Shown piece after piece: positions 27,401-36,523 of a DNA stretch of 64,000 bases. The notes beneath the pieces were generated by a model. It was not told where the DNA came from and ran no database searches. It saw nothing but the letters and a program-made list of their open reading frames with translations. The stretch is from Kaistella soli (GTDB lineage: Bacteria; Bacteroidota; Bacteroidia; Flavobacteriales; Weeksellaceae), in the NCBI RefSeq assembly GCF_019038595.1, contig NZ_JAHOPF010000004.1, positions 315,747-379,746 of the forward strand. The letters are read 5' to 3'. The translations under genes were made by a program, and so were the position numbers. The first letter of the stretch is position 1; the number at the start of each line of letters is the position of its first letter.

Positions 27401-27497
27401 CATAAATATAGCTGTTAGGAGCTTTGGAAAAATTCTGAGTCTGAGAATTTGCCAAACCGGCTAAACAACAAAACAGTATAAAATTAATTTTTATCAT
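24441..27497 (-). CDS. T9SS-secreted two-repeat surface protein
   Basis: The 1018-residue protein has a signal peptide and a C-terminal type A T9SS sorting domain (LQVYPNPFKDEFYINS, YEIYDFSGKLINKG, SGYYIIKI, ending in KKLIKQ). Between them two copies of a domain of about 450 residues follow each other. Both show WSWHVW, MDRNLGA, WGRKDP, NPxxYxxNT-like and DPCPxGWRVP motifs (first copy at 130-135, 164-170, 190-195). The domain resembles the FISUMP-like surface domain of Bacteroidota, which is of unknown function. The protein should be exported and anchored or released by the Por/Gld system. Confidence 0.88.
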   Translation of the reverse strand: MIKINFILFCCLAGLANSQTQNFSKAPNSYIYDLELAKSHNYGGIEIPVKKAYEIWANYEYLKTNGISTPIPAGIQTASLYWEDVPGLIENVSVLPSADPSASKLKVEVNKGRGKGNAVIAFKVNGKIYWSWHVWVTDNPANGVIYTQGYETDIDGTPVNVEYMDRNLGAVSNSFLGSGWQKSGGLMYEWGRKDPFPPLVYKDSQFYEISGEVGVLKHKQIDPVNTIPVQVRPFDEIEKNIQYAVNNPINYIINTDAAGNWFSNKKYKVPGDAYSTVTWDLWSDNAKGGYSHANSSNAAVKAESRSYELKSEMDPCPNGWRVPSYYSREAMDNNLSMFGKRDYKNDDAVVANRQLFPDAVNPNLQGIKVYPGLGMDFTNVEGGSRNLGMLTVSGGYVYYPNSVAPNAPVGVTFQDNGSNGGLWSATYGSGDPRIFSMISDPFRTNTSVGLHAIYNNQTNPTKAGNAVKCMKDPNMGKIGNFATEYFISQKEDYQIGLNNPNSYIVVNKSDLQIPVSKAFAVHNQLLSDHEMPASDNLVAKVLWSTNAKLITGINLNINSADVKSSVINLQLDPAETGNAVVSLHNGSKDGPALWSWHVWATKDDPTVNAVTYITEDPVSVSHNFINPTSSKTPPLKTVFMDRNLGAENSDLNSGLANGLHYQWGRKDPIPSFTSPNNQTVYVDSGTSQKTITGLNYDTDYTDKYEVYASTNPVRHKKVRENIKYSVQNPMRFMYHSAMGALYDGGNHYANDLTKLRDWVSDQRGEAENRWGHGDKKSPFDPCPEGWRVPDVSLANLYTGSKGNSPWYNSSHADAYGKPGVIQDQWHDAGIFYGATVDGNGWKFESPSFFIGNFPKDGIRGELGANKVTLDRSGVWTASLADMNTGFALAMQFQQNKVQTGTGVYPQAGMSVRCAKDENRLLGVPVVKSSGGTLSTGDYNSPKPQNRDLQVYPNPFKDEFYINSANAKDYEIYDFSGKLINKGKVEYGKVTSPKMQSGYYIIKIMMEDGSAVTKKLIKQ

Positions 27498-27864
27498 TGG
27501 TTAAATAATTTACAGGTGAGTGCAAATTTTTTAACATCGTTTGTGTAAATTTTTTTTTAAAACATTTTGGTTCAGTCATTTGTGCGTGGCAAATATATAA
27601 TAATTTTAACATAAAATACTTAAATTGTTAATATTCGAATAAAATTATTCAAAGATTAAAAATGATGAAATCACGTAAAAACACCATCTAATTAGTTAAA
27701 AATGAATGATAAAAGGCCATCCGGAAGGTACATCCAAAAAATTAATTAATAAAAATTATTAATATGAAGACCTCAATACAGCGAAAACAGTACATTTTAA
27801 CATAATCTGCATTATATTCAAAGAAAATTATCCGGTTTACTGAATTTTCATTTAAAACAAAAAA
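27498..27864. other. AT-rich intergenic region upstream of the T9SS cargo gene
   Basis: The spacer between the cargo gene and topA holds no ORF worth calling. On the minus strand TATATTTG (27597-27590) matches the -7 consensus and gives a 5' leader of about 90 nt. I see no second motif except the topA terminator at its right end. Confidence 0.5.
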
Positions 27865-27892
27865 AACTTGCCATTTAGAAAATGACAAGTTT
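27865..27892 (-). terminator. intrinsic terminator of topA
   Basis: On the minus strand AACTTGTCATTT-TCT-AAATGGCAAGTT, with one mismatch, is followed by TTTTTTGTTTT. Confidence 0.85.
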
Positions 27893-27915
27893 CGTATAAA
27901 TTATAAAATTTAACT

Positions 27916-30486
27916 TTATTTCTTAGCTGCAGGTTTTTTTGCCGCTGTTTTCTTTACAGGTGCTTTTTTTGCGGGAGCTTTCTTCGCGGGAGCCTTTTTT
28001 ACTTTTTCCTTAAATGCATTTTTGTCCTGCGCGGTGATCCATTTTTTCACCTCATCCAGCGAAACTTCAGCTAACTCTTCTGCGGTGAATTTTTCATCGT
28101 TTTTAGTTTTCGGGATTTTGAACATCGCTTTCCCGAATTTAACGAAAGGTCCCCAACGCCCATTTTCAATGGAAATCTTTTCTTTTTCCCATTGCTGGAT
28201 ATAACGGTTAGCCTCTTTCTCCAATTTTGCATCAATCAAATCGTTGATGTCGCTTTGGGACAGATTTTCAAAATCATAACGCTTCGGAACATTGATGAAA
28301 AGGGACTGATACTTAATAAAAGGACCAAATCTTCCCGTGCCTTTGGTCACCGGTTCTCCTTTGTAAGTTGCAATAGGAGCATCGGCAGCTTTCTTTTCGT
28401 TGATGATTTCCTCCGCTCTTTCCTGAGTTACTGAAAGCGGATCTTCTCCACGAGGAATACTGATGAACGCCTCTCCCCATTTCACATAAGGACCGAATCT
28501 GCCGACACCAACTGTTACCGTTTTTCCGTCGAAATCATTCAGATCAAACGGCACTTTGAAAAGCTCCAAAGCATCTTCCAGGGTAATGGTTGCAATATTC
28601 TGCGAAGGCATCAAGCTTGCAAAAATCGGTTTCTCTTCATCATCCTGTTCCCCAATCTGAACCATAGGACCGAATCTTCCGATTCTCGTGATGACATTTT
28701 TGCCGGATTTTGGATCTACTCCAAGTATCCTTTCTCCATTCGCACGATCCGCATTTTCTTCTACATCCTGAATCTTAGGATGGAAATCTTTATAGAAACC
28801 CTGCAGAACTTCTTTCCATTTTTCAGATCCGCTGGCAATATCATCAAAATCCTGCTCTACTTTTGCCGTAAATCCGTAATCAAGAATTTCTGCAAAATTC
28901 TGGGTAAGGAAATCATTAACCACTTCCCCAATATCGGTAGGAACAAATTTGTTTTTATCACCTCCGAATTTATCTGTCAGAATTTCCTTTTTGAGTTCGT
29001 TTTTACCCAAAGTCATTTTAAGAATTTCTCTTTCCTGAGGAAGAATTTCTCTTTTGTCAACATATTCGCGGTTCTGAATCGTCTGAATCGTCGGCGCATA
29101 AGTAGACGGCCTTCCGATACCAAGTTCCTCCAGTTTTTTTACCAAACCGGCTTCTGTATATCTTGCAGATGGTTTTGTAAACTTTTCGGTGGCTTCTATT
29201 TTTTTATAATCTAAAGCTTCTCCAACAGCAACTTTAGGTAATAATTTTTCGTTGTTTTCTTCCTCGTCGTCTTCCGTTTTTGTGATGCCGTAAACTTTTA
29301 AGAAACCGTCAAAAACAATCACTTCACCCTGAGCTTCAAAATGCTGGGAAAGTTTTGGATTGCCAATTTCAATTACCGTTTTTTCTATTTTGGCGTTGGT
29401 CATCTGACTTGCCAAAGTTCTTTTGTAGATTAACTGGTATAATTTATTAAGCTGTTCGTCCCCAATTTTTTTCACTGAGAAATCAGTCGGGCGGATTGCT
29501 TCGTGAGCTTCCTGCGCCGATGAAGATTTGGTGGTATAATTTCTTGGGTTGGAATACTGTTCGCCAAATTCAGAAACAATCTGAGATTTCGCTCCGTTAA
29601 TCGCTTCCTGCGAAAGATTCACGGAATCAGTTCTCATATAAGTGATAAACCCTTCCTCGTAAAGCCTTTGGGCAACGCGCATCGTGGCTGTAACGCCGTA
29701 TCCAAGACGGTTACTTGCTTCCTGCTGCAATGTTGATGTTGTAAACGGCGCAGATGCAGAGCGGGTTCCGGGCTTGGTTTCTACATTGAGAACCTTAAAT
29801 TCTGCATTTTGAGACTGCTTCAGAAAATCTTCAGCCTCACTTTCTTTCACAAAATCCTTTTTCAGTTTTGCTGAAATCTCCTGCTTATTATTATTGAGAA
29901 AAATCCCTTCAACTTTAAATGCAGATTTTGGCTGAAAACCTCTAATCTCAAGTTCTCTTTCCACAACCAAACGCACCGCTACAGACTGAACACGTCCTGC
30001 GGAAAGACCGGTTTTCACTTTTTTCCAAAGCACCGGCGACATTTCGAAACCTACGATACGGTCCAGAATTCTTCTCGCCTGTTGTGCGTTCACCAGATTC
30101 TGATCGATTTTACGTGGATTTTCAACTGCTTTTAGGATCGCGTTTTTGGTAATTTCATGAAAAACAATACGTTTTGTATTGTCGTCATTCAGTTTCAGTT
30201 CCTGTGCAAGATGCCATGCAATAGCCTCTCCTTCGCGGTCCTCATCGGAAGCAAGCCAAACCATGTCGGCCTTTTTCACAGCAGCTTTCAGTTCGGTTAC
30301 GAGTTTCTTTTTATCTGCAGAAACTTCATAATCCGGAGTGAAAGTGGCCAGATCAATCCCCATTCCTTTTTTGGGAAGATCACGGATGTGTCCGAAACTG
30401 GATTTCACTTCGAAATCCTTTCCCAAGTACTTCTGAATGGTTTTTGCTTTAGCCGGGGACTCTACGATTACTAGATTTTTTGACAT
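27916..30486 (-). CDS. topA: DNA topoisomerase I
   Basis: The 856-residue protein opens with the Toprim domain (LVIVESPAKAKTIQKYLG, ASDEDREGEAIAWHL) and has the active-site Tyr in GFITYMRTDSVNLS. The C-terminal part lacks zinc fingers but has four TopoI-CTD repeats recognisable as GRFGPMVQ, GRFGPYVK, GRFGPFIK and GRWGPFVK. The tail is Lys/Ala/Pro rich, with repeated KKAPAK units, resembling histone-H1-like DNA-binding tails. It relaxes negative supercoils. The -7 box at 30501 gives a 14-nt leader. Confidence 0.95.
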   Translation of the reverse strand: MSKNLVIVESPAKAKTIQKYLGKDFEVKSSFGHIRDLPKKGMGIDLATFTPDYEVSADKKKLVTELKAAVKKADMVWLASDEDREGEAIAWHLAQELKLNDDNTKRIVFHEITKNAILKAVENPRKIDQNLVNAQQARRILDRIVGFEMSPVLWKKVKTGLSAGRVQSVAVRLVVERELEIRGFQPKSAFKVEGIFLNNNKQEISAKLKKDFVKESEAEDFLKQSQNAEFKVLNVETKPGTRSASAPFTTSTLQQEASNRLGYGVTATMRVAQRLYEEGFITYMRTDSVNLSQEAINGAKSQIVSEFGEQYSNPRNYTTKSSSAQEAHEAIRPTDFSVKKIGDEQLNKLYQLIYKRTLASQMTNAKIEKTVIEIGNPKLSQHFEAQGEVIVFDGFLKVYGITKTEDDEEENNEKLLPKVAVGEALDYKKIEATEKFTKPSARYTEAGLVKKLEELGIGRPSTYAPTIQTIQNREYVDKREILPQEREILKMTLGKNELKKEILTDKFGGDKNKFVPTDIGEVVNDFLTQNFAEILDYGFTAKVEQDFDDIASGSEKWKEVLQGFYKDFHPKIQDVEENADRANGERILGVDPKSGKNVITRIGRFGPMVQIGEQDDEEKPIFASLMPSQNIATITLEDALELFKVPFDLNDFDGKTVTVGVGRFGPYVKWGEAFISIPRGEDPLSVTQERAEEIINEKKAADAPIATYKGEPVTKGTGRFGPFIKYQSLFINVPKRYDFENLSQSDINDLIDAKLEKEANRYIQQWEKEKISIENGRWGPFVKFGKAMFKIPKTKNDEKFTAEELAEVSLDEVKKWITAQDKNAFKEKVKKAPAKKAPAKKAPVKKTAAKKPAAKK

Positions 30487-30500
30487 CGAGAAAATTTTTG

Positions 30501-30508
30501 CAAAAGTA
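30501..30508 (-). promoter_or_regulatory. -7 promoter element of topA
   Basis: The minus strand reads TACTTTTG (TAnnTTTG), 14 nt before the topA ATG. No clear -33 box was seen. Confidence 0.5.
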
Positions 30509-30695
30509 GAAGTTTTTTTTTAATGAAAATTTCAACTCTGATTTTTTAGTCCGCAAAGTTTAAAATGATTTCCGGTTTAAAAGTCAATGTGCAATAAATC
30601 AGAAGCATAAACCAGTACTTACATTCATAAAAACACGCATTTATTATTAGAAGTATGATTTAAATACCTATTTTTGAATAAAAACCATCCTGTCC

Positions 30696-32177
30696 ATGTA
30701 TGATTCCCTAAGCTCAATTGTGGAGCGTGACGCCTACAACAGTATATTATATGTGGTATTGGGTGGATTATTACTGCTTTCGGTCTTTCATCTTGTGATG
30801 TTTTTCCAGAACAGAGACCGGGCATATCTGCTTTACAGCTCTTATACTTTTTTCTCGTTTGCCGCTTATATGCCGGTAGCAGAAAGCGGTTTTATCAAGA
30901 CCGTTTCAGACGATATCGGCTTTGATTATTTTACTAAAGTTTTCTTCACTATTGTTTTCAACTGTATTTATTTTTTCTTTTTCACCGAGTTTCTCAGTAT
31001 TAAAAAAATCAATGCCAAATGGTACCGGATTATCGTTCTTCCGGTTTTTGTGATGATTCTCACAGCATTTGTTAGTCTTTTGCTTCATTATTTCTATGCT
31101 TATGACGGGCTTTTCAATTCCTTTAAAAATGTTTTCACATACTTAATAACCATCCAAACGGTGATTTCTTTTTACATTCTTTCAAAGGTTAAGAACAATC
31201 TGAAATATTATGTAGTTTTTGGCGGTCTCATTTTATTTGCATGCTCCATGATAGGAGACAAAACGGTGAGGCAGCTTCCGTGGATCAACCTGAGCAGAAA
31301 AATGGGCGACTTCATATTTTTCTTCGGACTTTTTATCGAAAACATCGCTTTTTCTTTTGCATTAGGTCATAAACAGCGAATTAATTACCACGAGAAAGTT
31401 GCGTTTCAACAAAATTTCATTTCCCAGTTACAGAAAAATGAGATGCTCAAAGACGAAATGAACCGCGAGAACGAGAAAAGACTCATTATCGAAAATGAAA
31501 AAATAAAATATCTGCAGGAAATTTCAGATCTGAAACTTTCTGTACTCCAGAGCCAGATGAATCCGCATTTTATTTTCAATGCTTTAAATTCAATTAAATA
31601 TTATATCCTCGAAAATGACACCCAAAATGCGGTGGATTATCTGACCAAATTTTCAAAGATTATCAGAACCATTCTTTCAGCATCTACAGAAAAGGAGTTT
31701 ACACTTTCGCAGGAACTTCAAACGATACAGCTTTATGTCGATATCGAAAACCTGCGCTTTCATAATCACATTGATTTCTCTATTGACATCGCGCCCGAAA
31801 TCGATATGAACAGAGTAAACCTGCCGCCGATGGTTCTGCAGCCTTTCATCGAAAACGCTATCCTTCACGGCGTTGCTACAGTGGAAGACAAAAAGATTTC
31901 GATCGGTGTGTCGGTTAAAGACCATGCAGTTGAAATCTCTATTTCCGATAACGGAATCGGAAGAATGGAGGCCGGAAAAAGAAAATCGGTCATCAAAAAC
32001 AAAACCAAATCTCTGGGTACAGAAATAGCAGCGGAAATGCTCAAAAATTATTTTAATGACAAAAAGTATCAACTTCAGTATATTGATTTACACGAAAACG
32101 ATATCCCATCAGGAACCAAAGTGCTGATCGCCATCCCCAAGCCCCGATATTTACGAAATAAATACGCTAAAATTTAA
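30696..32177 (+). CDS. 7TM-DISM sensor histidine kinase, LytS type
   Basis: The 493-residue protein begins with seven hydrophobic helices (about residues 15-225) of the 7TMR-DISM kind, then a coiled coil (KNEMLKDEMNRENEKRLIIENEK). The His_kinase domain follows, with the phospho-acceptor motif QSQMNPHFIFNALNSIKYYI, and an HATPase domain (PPMVLQPFIENAILHGV, ISDNGIGRME). No extracellular DISM domain precedes the membrane part. LytS-type kinases normally pair with LytTR regulators; none is adjacent, so it is an orphan here. It is separate from the pair at the window start. Confidence 0.88.
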   Translation: MYDSLSSIVERDAYNSILYVVLGGLLLLSVFHLVMFFQNRDRAYLLYSSYTFFSFAAYMPVAESGFIKTVSDDIGFDYFTKVFFTIVFNCIYFFFFTEFLSIKKINAKWYRIIVLPVFVMILTAFVSLLLHYFYAYDGLFNSFKNVFTYLITIQTVISFYILSKVKNNLKYYVVFGGLILFACSMIGDKTVRQLPWINLSRKMGDFIFFFGLFIENIAFSFALGHKQRINYHEKVAFQQNFISQLQKNEMLKDEMNRENEKRLIIENEKIKYLQEISDLKLSVLQSQMNPHFIFNALNSIKYYILENDTQNAVDYLTKFSKIIRTILSASTEKEFTLSQELQTIQLYVDIENLRFHNHIDFSIDIAPEIDMNRVNLPPMVLQPFIENAILHGVATVEDKKISIGVSVKDHAVEISISDNGIGRMEAGKRKSVIKNKTKSLGTEIAAEMLKNYFNDKKYQLQYIDLHENDIPSGTKVLIAIPKPRYLRNKYAKI

Positions 32178-32239
32178 CTAAAATTTGCTATATTCGCAAA
32201 CTTAATTAATGAGGATAATTCCTTTTGAACTGACTGAAA

Positions 32240-35200
32240 ATGAAGAAGTTTAACGAATATAAAAATCTCGACTTAACCGCTGTTGCAGAGCAGGTTTCAG
32301 ATTTCTGGAACGGGCATCAGACTTTTAAAAAATCAGTGGAAATCCGTGCAGGAAAACCCGAATATGTTTTTTATGAAGGTCCGCCGTCCGCCAACGGAAT
32401 GCCCGGAATTCACCACGTTATGGCGCGGGCGCTGAAAGACATTTTCTGCCGTTACCAAACCCAGAACGGAAAACAGGTTTTCCGGAAAGCAGGTTGGGAC
32501 ACCCACGGTTTGCCAATAGAACTGGGAGTCGAAAAAGAACTTGGAATCACCAAAGAAGACATCGGAAAGAAAATTTCCGTTGAAGATTATAACCAGGCAT
32601 GTAGAAATGCAGTGATGCGCTACACCGATGTTTGGAATGATTTAACTGAAAAAATCGGCTATTGGGTAGATCTTGATGATCCGTATATCACTTACGAACC
32701 GAAATACATGGAAACCGTTTGGTGGCTTCTGAAGCAGCTTTACGACAAAAAATTATTATACAAAGGATATACAATTCAACCATATTCTCCTGCTGCAGGA
32801 ACCGGACTGAGCTCACATGAACTTAACCAGCCCGGAACTTACCGTGATGTTTCTGACACAACGGTGGTTGCGCAATTCAAGGTTAAGAAACTTTCAGAGG
32901 TTTTAACTGAAAAGCTGAATTTAAACAAATCCATTAGTTTAGAAAACGAAACTTGCGGCGGCGTTAATCATTGGGCAGAATTTGACAAGGAAAATGAGCA
33001 GAAAGCAGAAAATATAATTCCAATTTCGATACTTGCCTGGACGACCACTCCCTGGACTTTGCCTTCAAACACTGCTTTGGCCGTGGGCAGAGACATTGAA
33101 TATGTTTTGGTGAAAACCTTTAACCAATATACTTTTGAGCCGATAAATATTATCCTTGCCAATGTTCTTTTGCAGAAAAATTTCGGCAAGAAATATTTTG
33201 AAGGAAATGCCGAGGATTTTGCTAAGTACAAAGCTGAGGACAAAACAATTCCATACCAGATTTTAGCAGAATTCACAGGAGCAGATTTGGCAGGAACCGA
33301 ATACGAACAGTTAATTCCGTGGTTTTTACCTGCTGAAAATCCGGAAAATGCGTTTAAAGTAATCATCGGAGATTTCGTTACGACAGAAGACGGAACCGGA
33401 ATCGTACACATTGCGCCGACTTTCGGTGCGGATGATGCGCGTGTTGCAAAAGAAAGCGGCATTTCGCCAATGTTGGTTAAAGACGAAAATGATAATCTTG
33501 TCCCTTTAGTTGACCTTCAGGGAAAATTCATTTCCGGAGGAAACACTCCCGAACTTTTTGCAGGGAAATATATTAAAAACGAATATTACGACGAAGGAAC
33601 CGCTCCGGAAAAATCCTGGGATGTGGAACTTGCGATCCTTTTAAAAACAGAGAACAAAGCCTTTAAAGTCGAAAAATACGTTCACAGTTATCCGCACTGC
33701 TGGAGAACCGATAAACCTGTCCTTTATTATCCTTTGGATTCATGGTTTGTGAAAATGACTGCCGTAAAAAACCGTTTAGTAGAGCTGAATGAAACCATCA
33801 ACTGGAAACCGAAATCTACAGGAGAAGGACGTTTTGCGAATTGGCTCGAAAATGTAAACGACTGGAATCTTTCCCGATCAAGATACTGGGGAATTCCGTT
33901 GCCGATATGGAGAACTGAGGATCTGAAAGAAGAAATAATCATTGGTTCGGTTGAAGAACTGATGACAGAAATTGAGAAATCAATTGCTGCCGGCTTAATG
34001 TCTGAAAACCCTTTCGCAGGATTTGAAAACGGCAATATGTCTAAAGAAAATTATGCGAAAATTGATCTGCATAAAAATATAGTAGACGGAATTATCCTCG
34101 TTTCGGATTCAGGAAAAGCGATGAAGCGCGAGTCTGACCTGATTGATGTTTGGTTTGATTCCGGTTCGATGCCTTATGCACAGCTTCATTATCCGTTCGA
34201 AAACAAAGAACTGATTGATGAAAGAAACGCATTCCCGGCTGATTTTATCGCGGAAGGAGTTGATCAAACCCGAGGTTGGTTTTATACGCTTCATGCAATC
34301 GGGACAGCAGTTTTCGACTCTGTAGCTTATAAAAATGTAATGTCGAACGGTTTGGTTCTGGACAAAAACGGCCAGAAAATGTCCAAACGTCTCGGAAATG
34401 CTGTTGATCCGTTCACCACACTGAAAAAATACGGCCCGGATGCGACGCGTTGGTATATGATTGCAAATGCAAATCCTTGGGAAAATTTAAAATTCGATTT
34501 GGAAGGAATTGATGAGGTAAGGAGAAAATTCTTCGGAACTTTGTACAACACCTATTCTTTCTTTGCGCTTTATGCGAATGTTGACGGATTTAATTATTCG
34601 GAAAAAGAAATTGAAAACCGTCCGGAAATCGACAGATGGATTCTTTCAGAATTAAATCTTCTCGTAAAAGATGTAACTGAATTCTATAACGATTACGAAC
34701 CGACCAAAGTAGCAAGAGCGATCAATAATTTCGTGAATGACAACTTAAGCAACTGGTATGTAAGACTTTGCAGAAGACGCTTCTGGAAAGGTGAATATTC
34801 TCATGATAAAATTTCGGCTTATCAAACATTATATACCTGTCTGGAAACTATTGCGAAAATTTCTGCGCCAATTGCTCCGTTTTTTATGGATCAGCTGTAT
34901 CAGGATCTGAACGGTATTACCGGAAAAAATTCAGCAGAATCAGTTCATTTGACAGATTTCCCTGTAGCAGATGAAAGTCTGATCGATCAGGATTTGGTGG
35001 AGAAAACCCATCTTGCACAGCAGATTACTTCGATGGTTTTCTCTTTGAGAAAGAAAGAAAATATCAGAGTCCGTCAGCCGCTTCAGAAAGTGATGATTCC
35101 TGTTTTGGATGCAAAAACTGAATCTCAAATCCTTGCTGTTTCAGAATTAATCAAACAGGAAGTCAATGTAAAAGAACTGGTATTGATCAACGCTGACGAA

Positions 35201-35725
35201 GCTTCGCATCTCATTGTAAAACAGATCAAACCGAATTTCAAAACCTTAGGTTCGCGACTCGGAAAAGATATGAAAACCGTTGGTGCTGAAATTTCAAATT
35301 TAAATGCTGAGCAGATTTCCAGTCTTGAAAAAGAAGGAAAAATGGAAATCCAGGAACATGAAATTACAACAGCCGACGTTGAGATTTTCACAAAAGATAT
35401 TCCCGGATGGACGGTTGCGAACGAAGGAAGAATGACTGTGGCATTAGATTTGACGCTGACTGCCGAACTGAAAGCTGAAGGAATCGCAAGAGAGTTCATC
35501 AACAGAATTCAGAACCTGAGAAAAGACAAGGATTTTGATTTAACTGACAGAATTTCAATACAGTTGGAAGCAAATTCTCCTTTTGAAACAGAACTTATTA
35601 ACAATAGCGCATATATTTCGGAAGAAGTATTGTCAGATAGAATAGAAATTGTAAATTCACTATCGATTTTTGACGAAATAGAAATCGAGGAAGCGAAATT
35701 TAAAGTAAATATAAATAAAACATGA
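32240..35725 (+). CDS. ileS: isoleucyl-tRNA synthetase
   Basis: The 1161-residue class I synthetase has the HIGH box as PPSANGMPGIHHVMARALKD, the CP1 editing domain (TTPWTLPSNTALAVG), the KMSKR loop (GQKMSKRLGNAVDP) and the Ile-type WFYTLH segment. Length fits the long bacterial/eukaryotic-like IleS of Bacteroidota. It charges tRNA-Ile and edits valine. The C-terminus lacks an obvious zinc finger. It heads a plus-strand series with dksA-like, lspA and trpS. Confidence 0.95.
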   Translation: MKKFNEYKNLDLTAVAEQVSDFWNGHQTFKKSVEIRAGKPEYVFYEGPPSANGMPGIHHVMARALKDIFCRYQTQNGKQVFRKAGWDTHGLPIELGVEKELGITKEDIGKKISVEDYNQACRNAVMRYTDVWNDLTEKIGYWVDLDDPYITYEPKYMETVWWLLKQLYDKKLLYKGYTIQPYSPAAGTGLSSHELNQPGTYRDVSDTTVVAQFKVKKLSEVLTEKLNLNKSISLENETCGGVNHWAEFDKENEQKAENIIPISILAWTTTPWTLPSNTALAVGRDIEYVLVKTFNQYTFEPINIILANVLLQKNFGKKYFEGNAEDFAKYKAEDKTIPYQILAEFTGADLAGTEYEQLIPWFLPAENPENAFKVIIGDFVTTEDGTGIVHIAPTFGADDARVAKESGISPMLVKDENDNLVPLVDLQGKFISGGNTPELFAGKYIKNEYYDEGTAPEKSWDVELAILLKTENKAFKVEKYVHSYPHCWRTDKPVLYYPLDSWFVKMTAVKNRLVELNETINWKPKSTGEGRFANWLENVNDWNLSRSRYWGIPLPIWRTEDLKEEIIIGSVEELMTEIEKSIAAGLMSENPFAGFENGNMSKENYAKIDLHKNIVDGIILVSDSGKAMKRESDLIDVWFDSGSMPYAQLHYPFENKELIDERNAFPADFIAEGVDQTRGWFYTLHAIGTAVFDSVAYKNVMSNGLVLDKNGQKMSKRLGNAVDPFTTLKKYGPDATRWYMIANANPWENLKFDLEGIDEVRRKFFGTLYNTYSFFALYANVDGFNYSEKEIENRPEIDRWILSELNLLVKDVTEFYNDYEPTKVARAINNFVNDNLSNWYVRLCRRRFWKGEYSHDKISAYQTLYTCLETIAKISAPIAPFFMDQLYQDLNGITGKNSAESVHLTDFPVADESLIDQDLVEKTHLAQQITSMVFSLRKKENIRVRQPLQKVMIPVLDAKTESQILAVSELIKQEVNVKELVLINADEASHLIVKQIKPNFKTLGSRLGKDMKTVGAEISNLNAEQISSLEKEGKMEIQEHEITTADVEIFTKDIPGWTVANEGRMTVALDLTLTAELKAEGIAREFINRIQNLRKDKDFDLTDRISIQLEANSPFETELINNSAYISEEVLSDRIEIVNSLSIFDEIEIEEAKFKVNINKT

Positions 35726-35790
35726 GGATGTGATAATGTAATGATGCATTAATTGCCGCATTAGCACAGCTCCACAAAATACATTTAATT

Positions 35791-36171
35791 ATGGCAGACG
35801 AAAGACAACGTTACAGTGACGCAGATCTGAAAGAGTTCAAAGAACTTATTCAGTCAAAAATAGAAAAAGCAGAAAGAGATTTAATGCTGATCAGAGAAAG
35901 TTTCATCAACGACCAGAATAACGGAACTGATGATACTTCGCCCACCTTCAAAGCATTCGAAGAAGGTGCGGAGACTCTGAGCAAAGAGCAGAACGCCATT
36001 TTAGCCGGAAGACAGGAGAAGTTTGTCCGCGACCTTAAAAACGCGCTAATCCGTATTGAAAACAAAACCTACGGCATCTGCAGAGTGACCGGGAAATTAA
36101 TCGGAAAAGACCGTTTGAGAGCCGTTCCGCATGCAACGTTAAGTATTGAGGCAAAGAACCTGCAACGGTAA
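35791..36171 (+). CDS. TraR/DksA family transcriptional regulator
   Basis: The 126-residue protein has an N-terminal coiled coil (FKELIQSKIEKAERDLMLIRE, then GAETLSKEQNAILAGRQEKFVRDLKNALIRIENKTYG) and a zinc-finger region reading YGICRVTGKLIGKDRLRAVPHATLSIEAK. The zinc finger is degenerate: only one of four cysteines remains. That is usual for Bacteroidota members and suggests a metal-free fold. DksA proteins bind the RNA polymerase secondary channel and act with ppGpp; a similar role is inferred. Confidence 0.9.
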   Translation: MADERQRYSDADLKEFKELIQSKIEKAERDLMLIRESFINDQNNGTDDTSPTFKAFEEGAETLSKEQNAILAGRQEKFVRDLKNALIRIENKTYGICRVTGKLIGKDRLRAVPHATLSIEAKNLQR

Positions 36172-36203
36172 TTTTCTGCAGTTCAATTTAAAATTTTACC
36201 ATT

Positions 36204-36248
36204 TAGGTTTATAATGTGTTCAGTAAAAAATGACGCATTATAAACCTA
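36204..36248. repeat. 15-bp inverted repeat between two genes
   Basis: TAGGTTTATAATGTG (36204-36218) faces CGCATTATAAACCTA (36234-36248) over a 15-nt loop; 14 positions pair by Watson-Crick and one by G-U. No T-run follows on the plus strand, so it is not a standard terminator. It lies between the dksA-like gene and a small GTG-start gene and might attenuate or protect the mRNA. Confidence 0.75.
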
Positions 36249-36268
36249 TTTGAATTTAAAAAAATTCA

Positions 36269-36514
36269 GTGGCTTTGGAAGCGGTATTGATCATTTTGGC
36301 AATCGGTGTTATCATCTTTTTTTTCAGAAATTCGCTGAAAAAACCTTTTCTTCGGACTGAAGAGAAATATTACACCATTGATGACCAATATAATGCTGAC
36401 CGCCGAAACCGCGAAAAAGAAATTGACACGCTTTTAGGAAAAATGGGCAAAAACGGAGTGGATGATCTCTCCGAAAAAGACCGTAAACGCCTCGAAGAAC
36501 TTTCAAAAAAATAA
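36269..36514 (+). CDS. small membrane protein with DUF6576-like tail
   Basis: The 81-residue protein has one N-terminal membrane helix (LEAVLIILAIGVIIFFF) and a charged cytoplasmic tail REKEIDTLLGKMGKNGVDDLSEKDRKRLEELSKK. That tail resembles the C-terminal DUF6576-like motif found after rhomboid proteases in flavobacteria. GTG at 36269 must be the start: a TAA stop lies 12 nt upstream in frame and no ATG is available nearby. Function is unknown. It is 9 nt before the next small gene, then lspA, so the three are probably co-transcribed. Confidence 0.75.
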   Translation: MALEAVLIILAIGVIIFFFRNSLKKPFLRTEEKYYTIDDQYNADRRNREKEIDTLLGKMGKNGVDDLSEKDRKRLEELSKK

Positions 36515-36523
36515 AATTAAAAA

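Noticed and set aside
24441-27497. Repeated motifs might signal a CRISPR-like or phase-variable DNA repeat
   Set aside because: Similarity is at protein level between two long domains; there is no regular DNA repeat-spacer structure.
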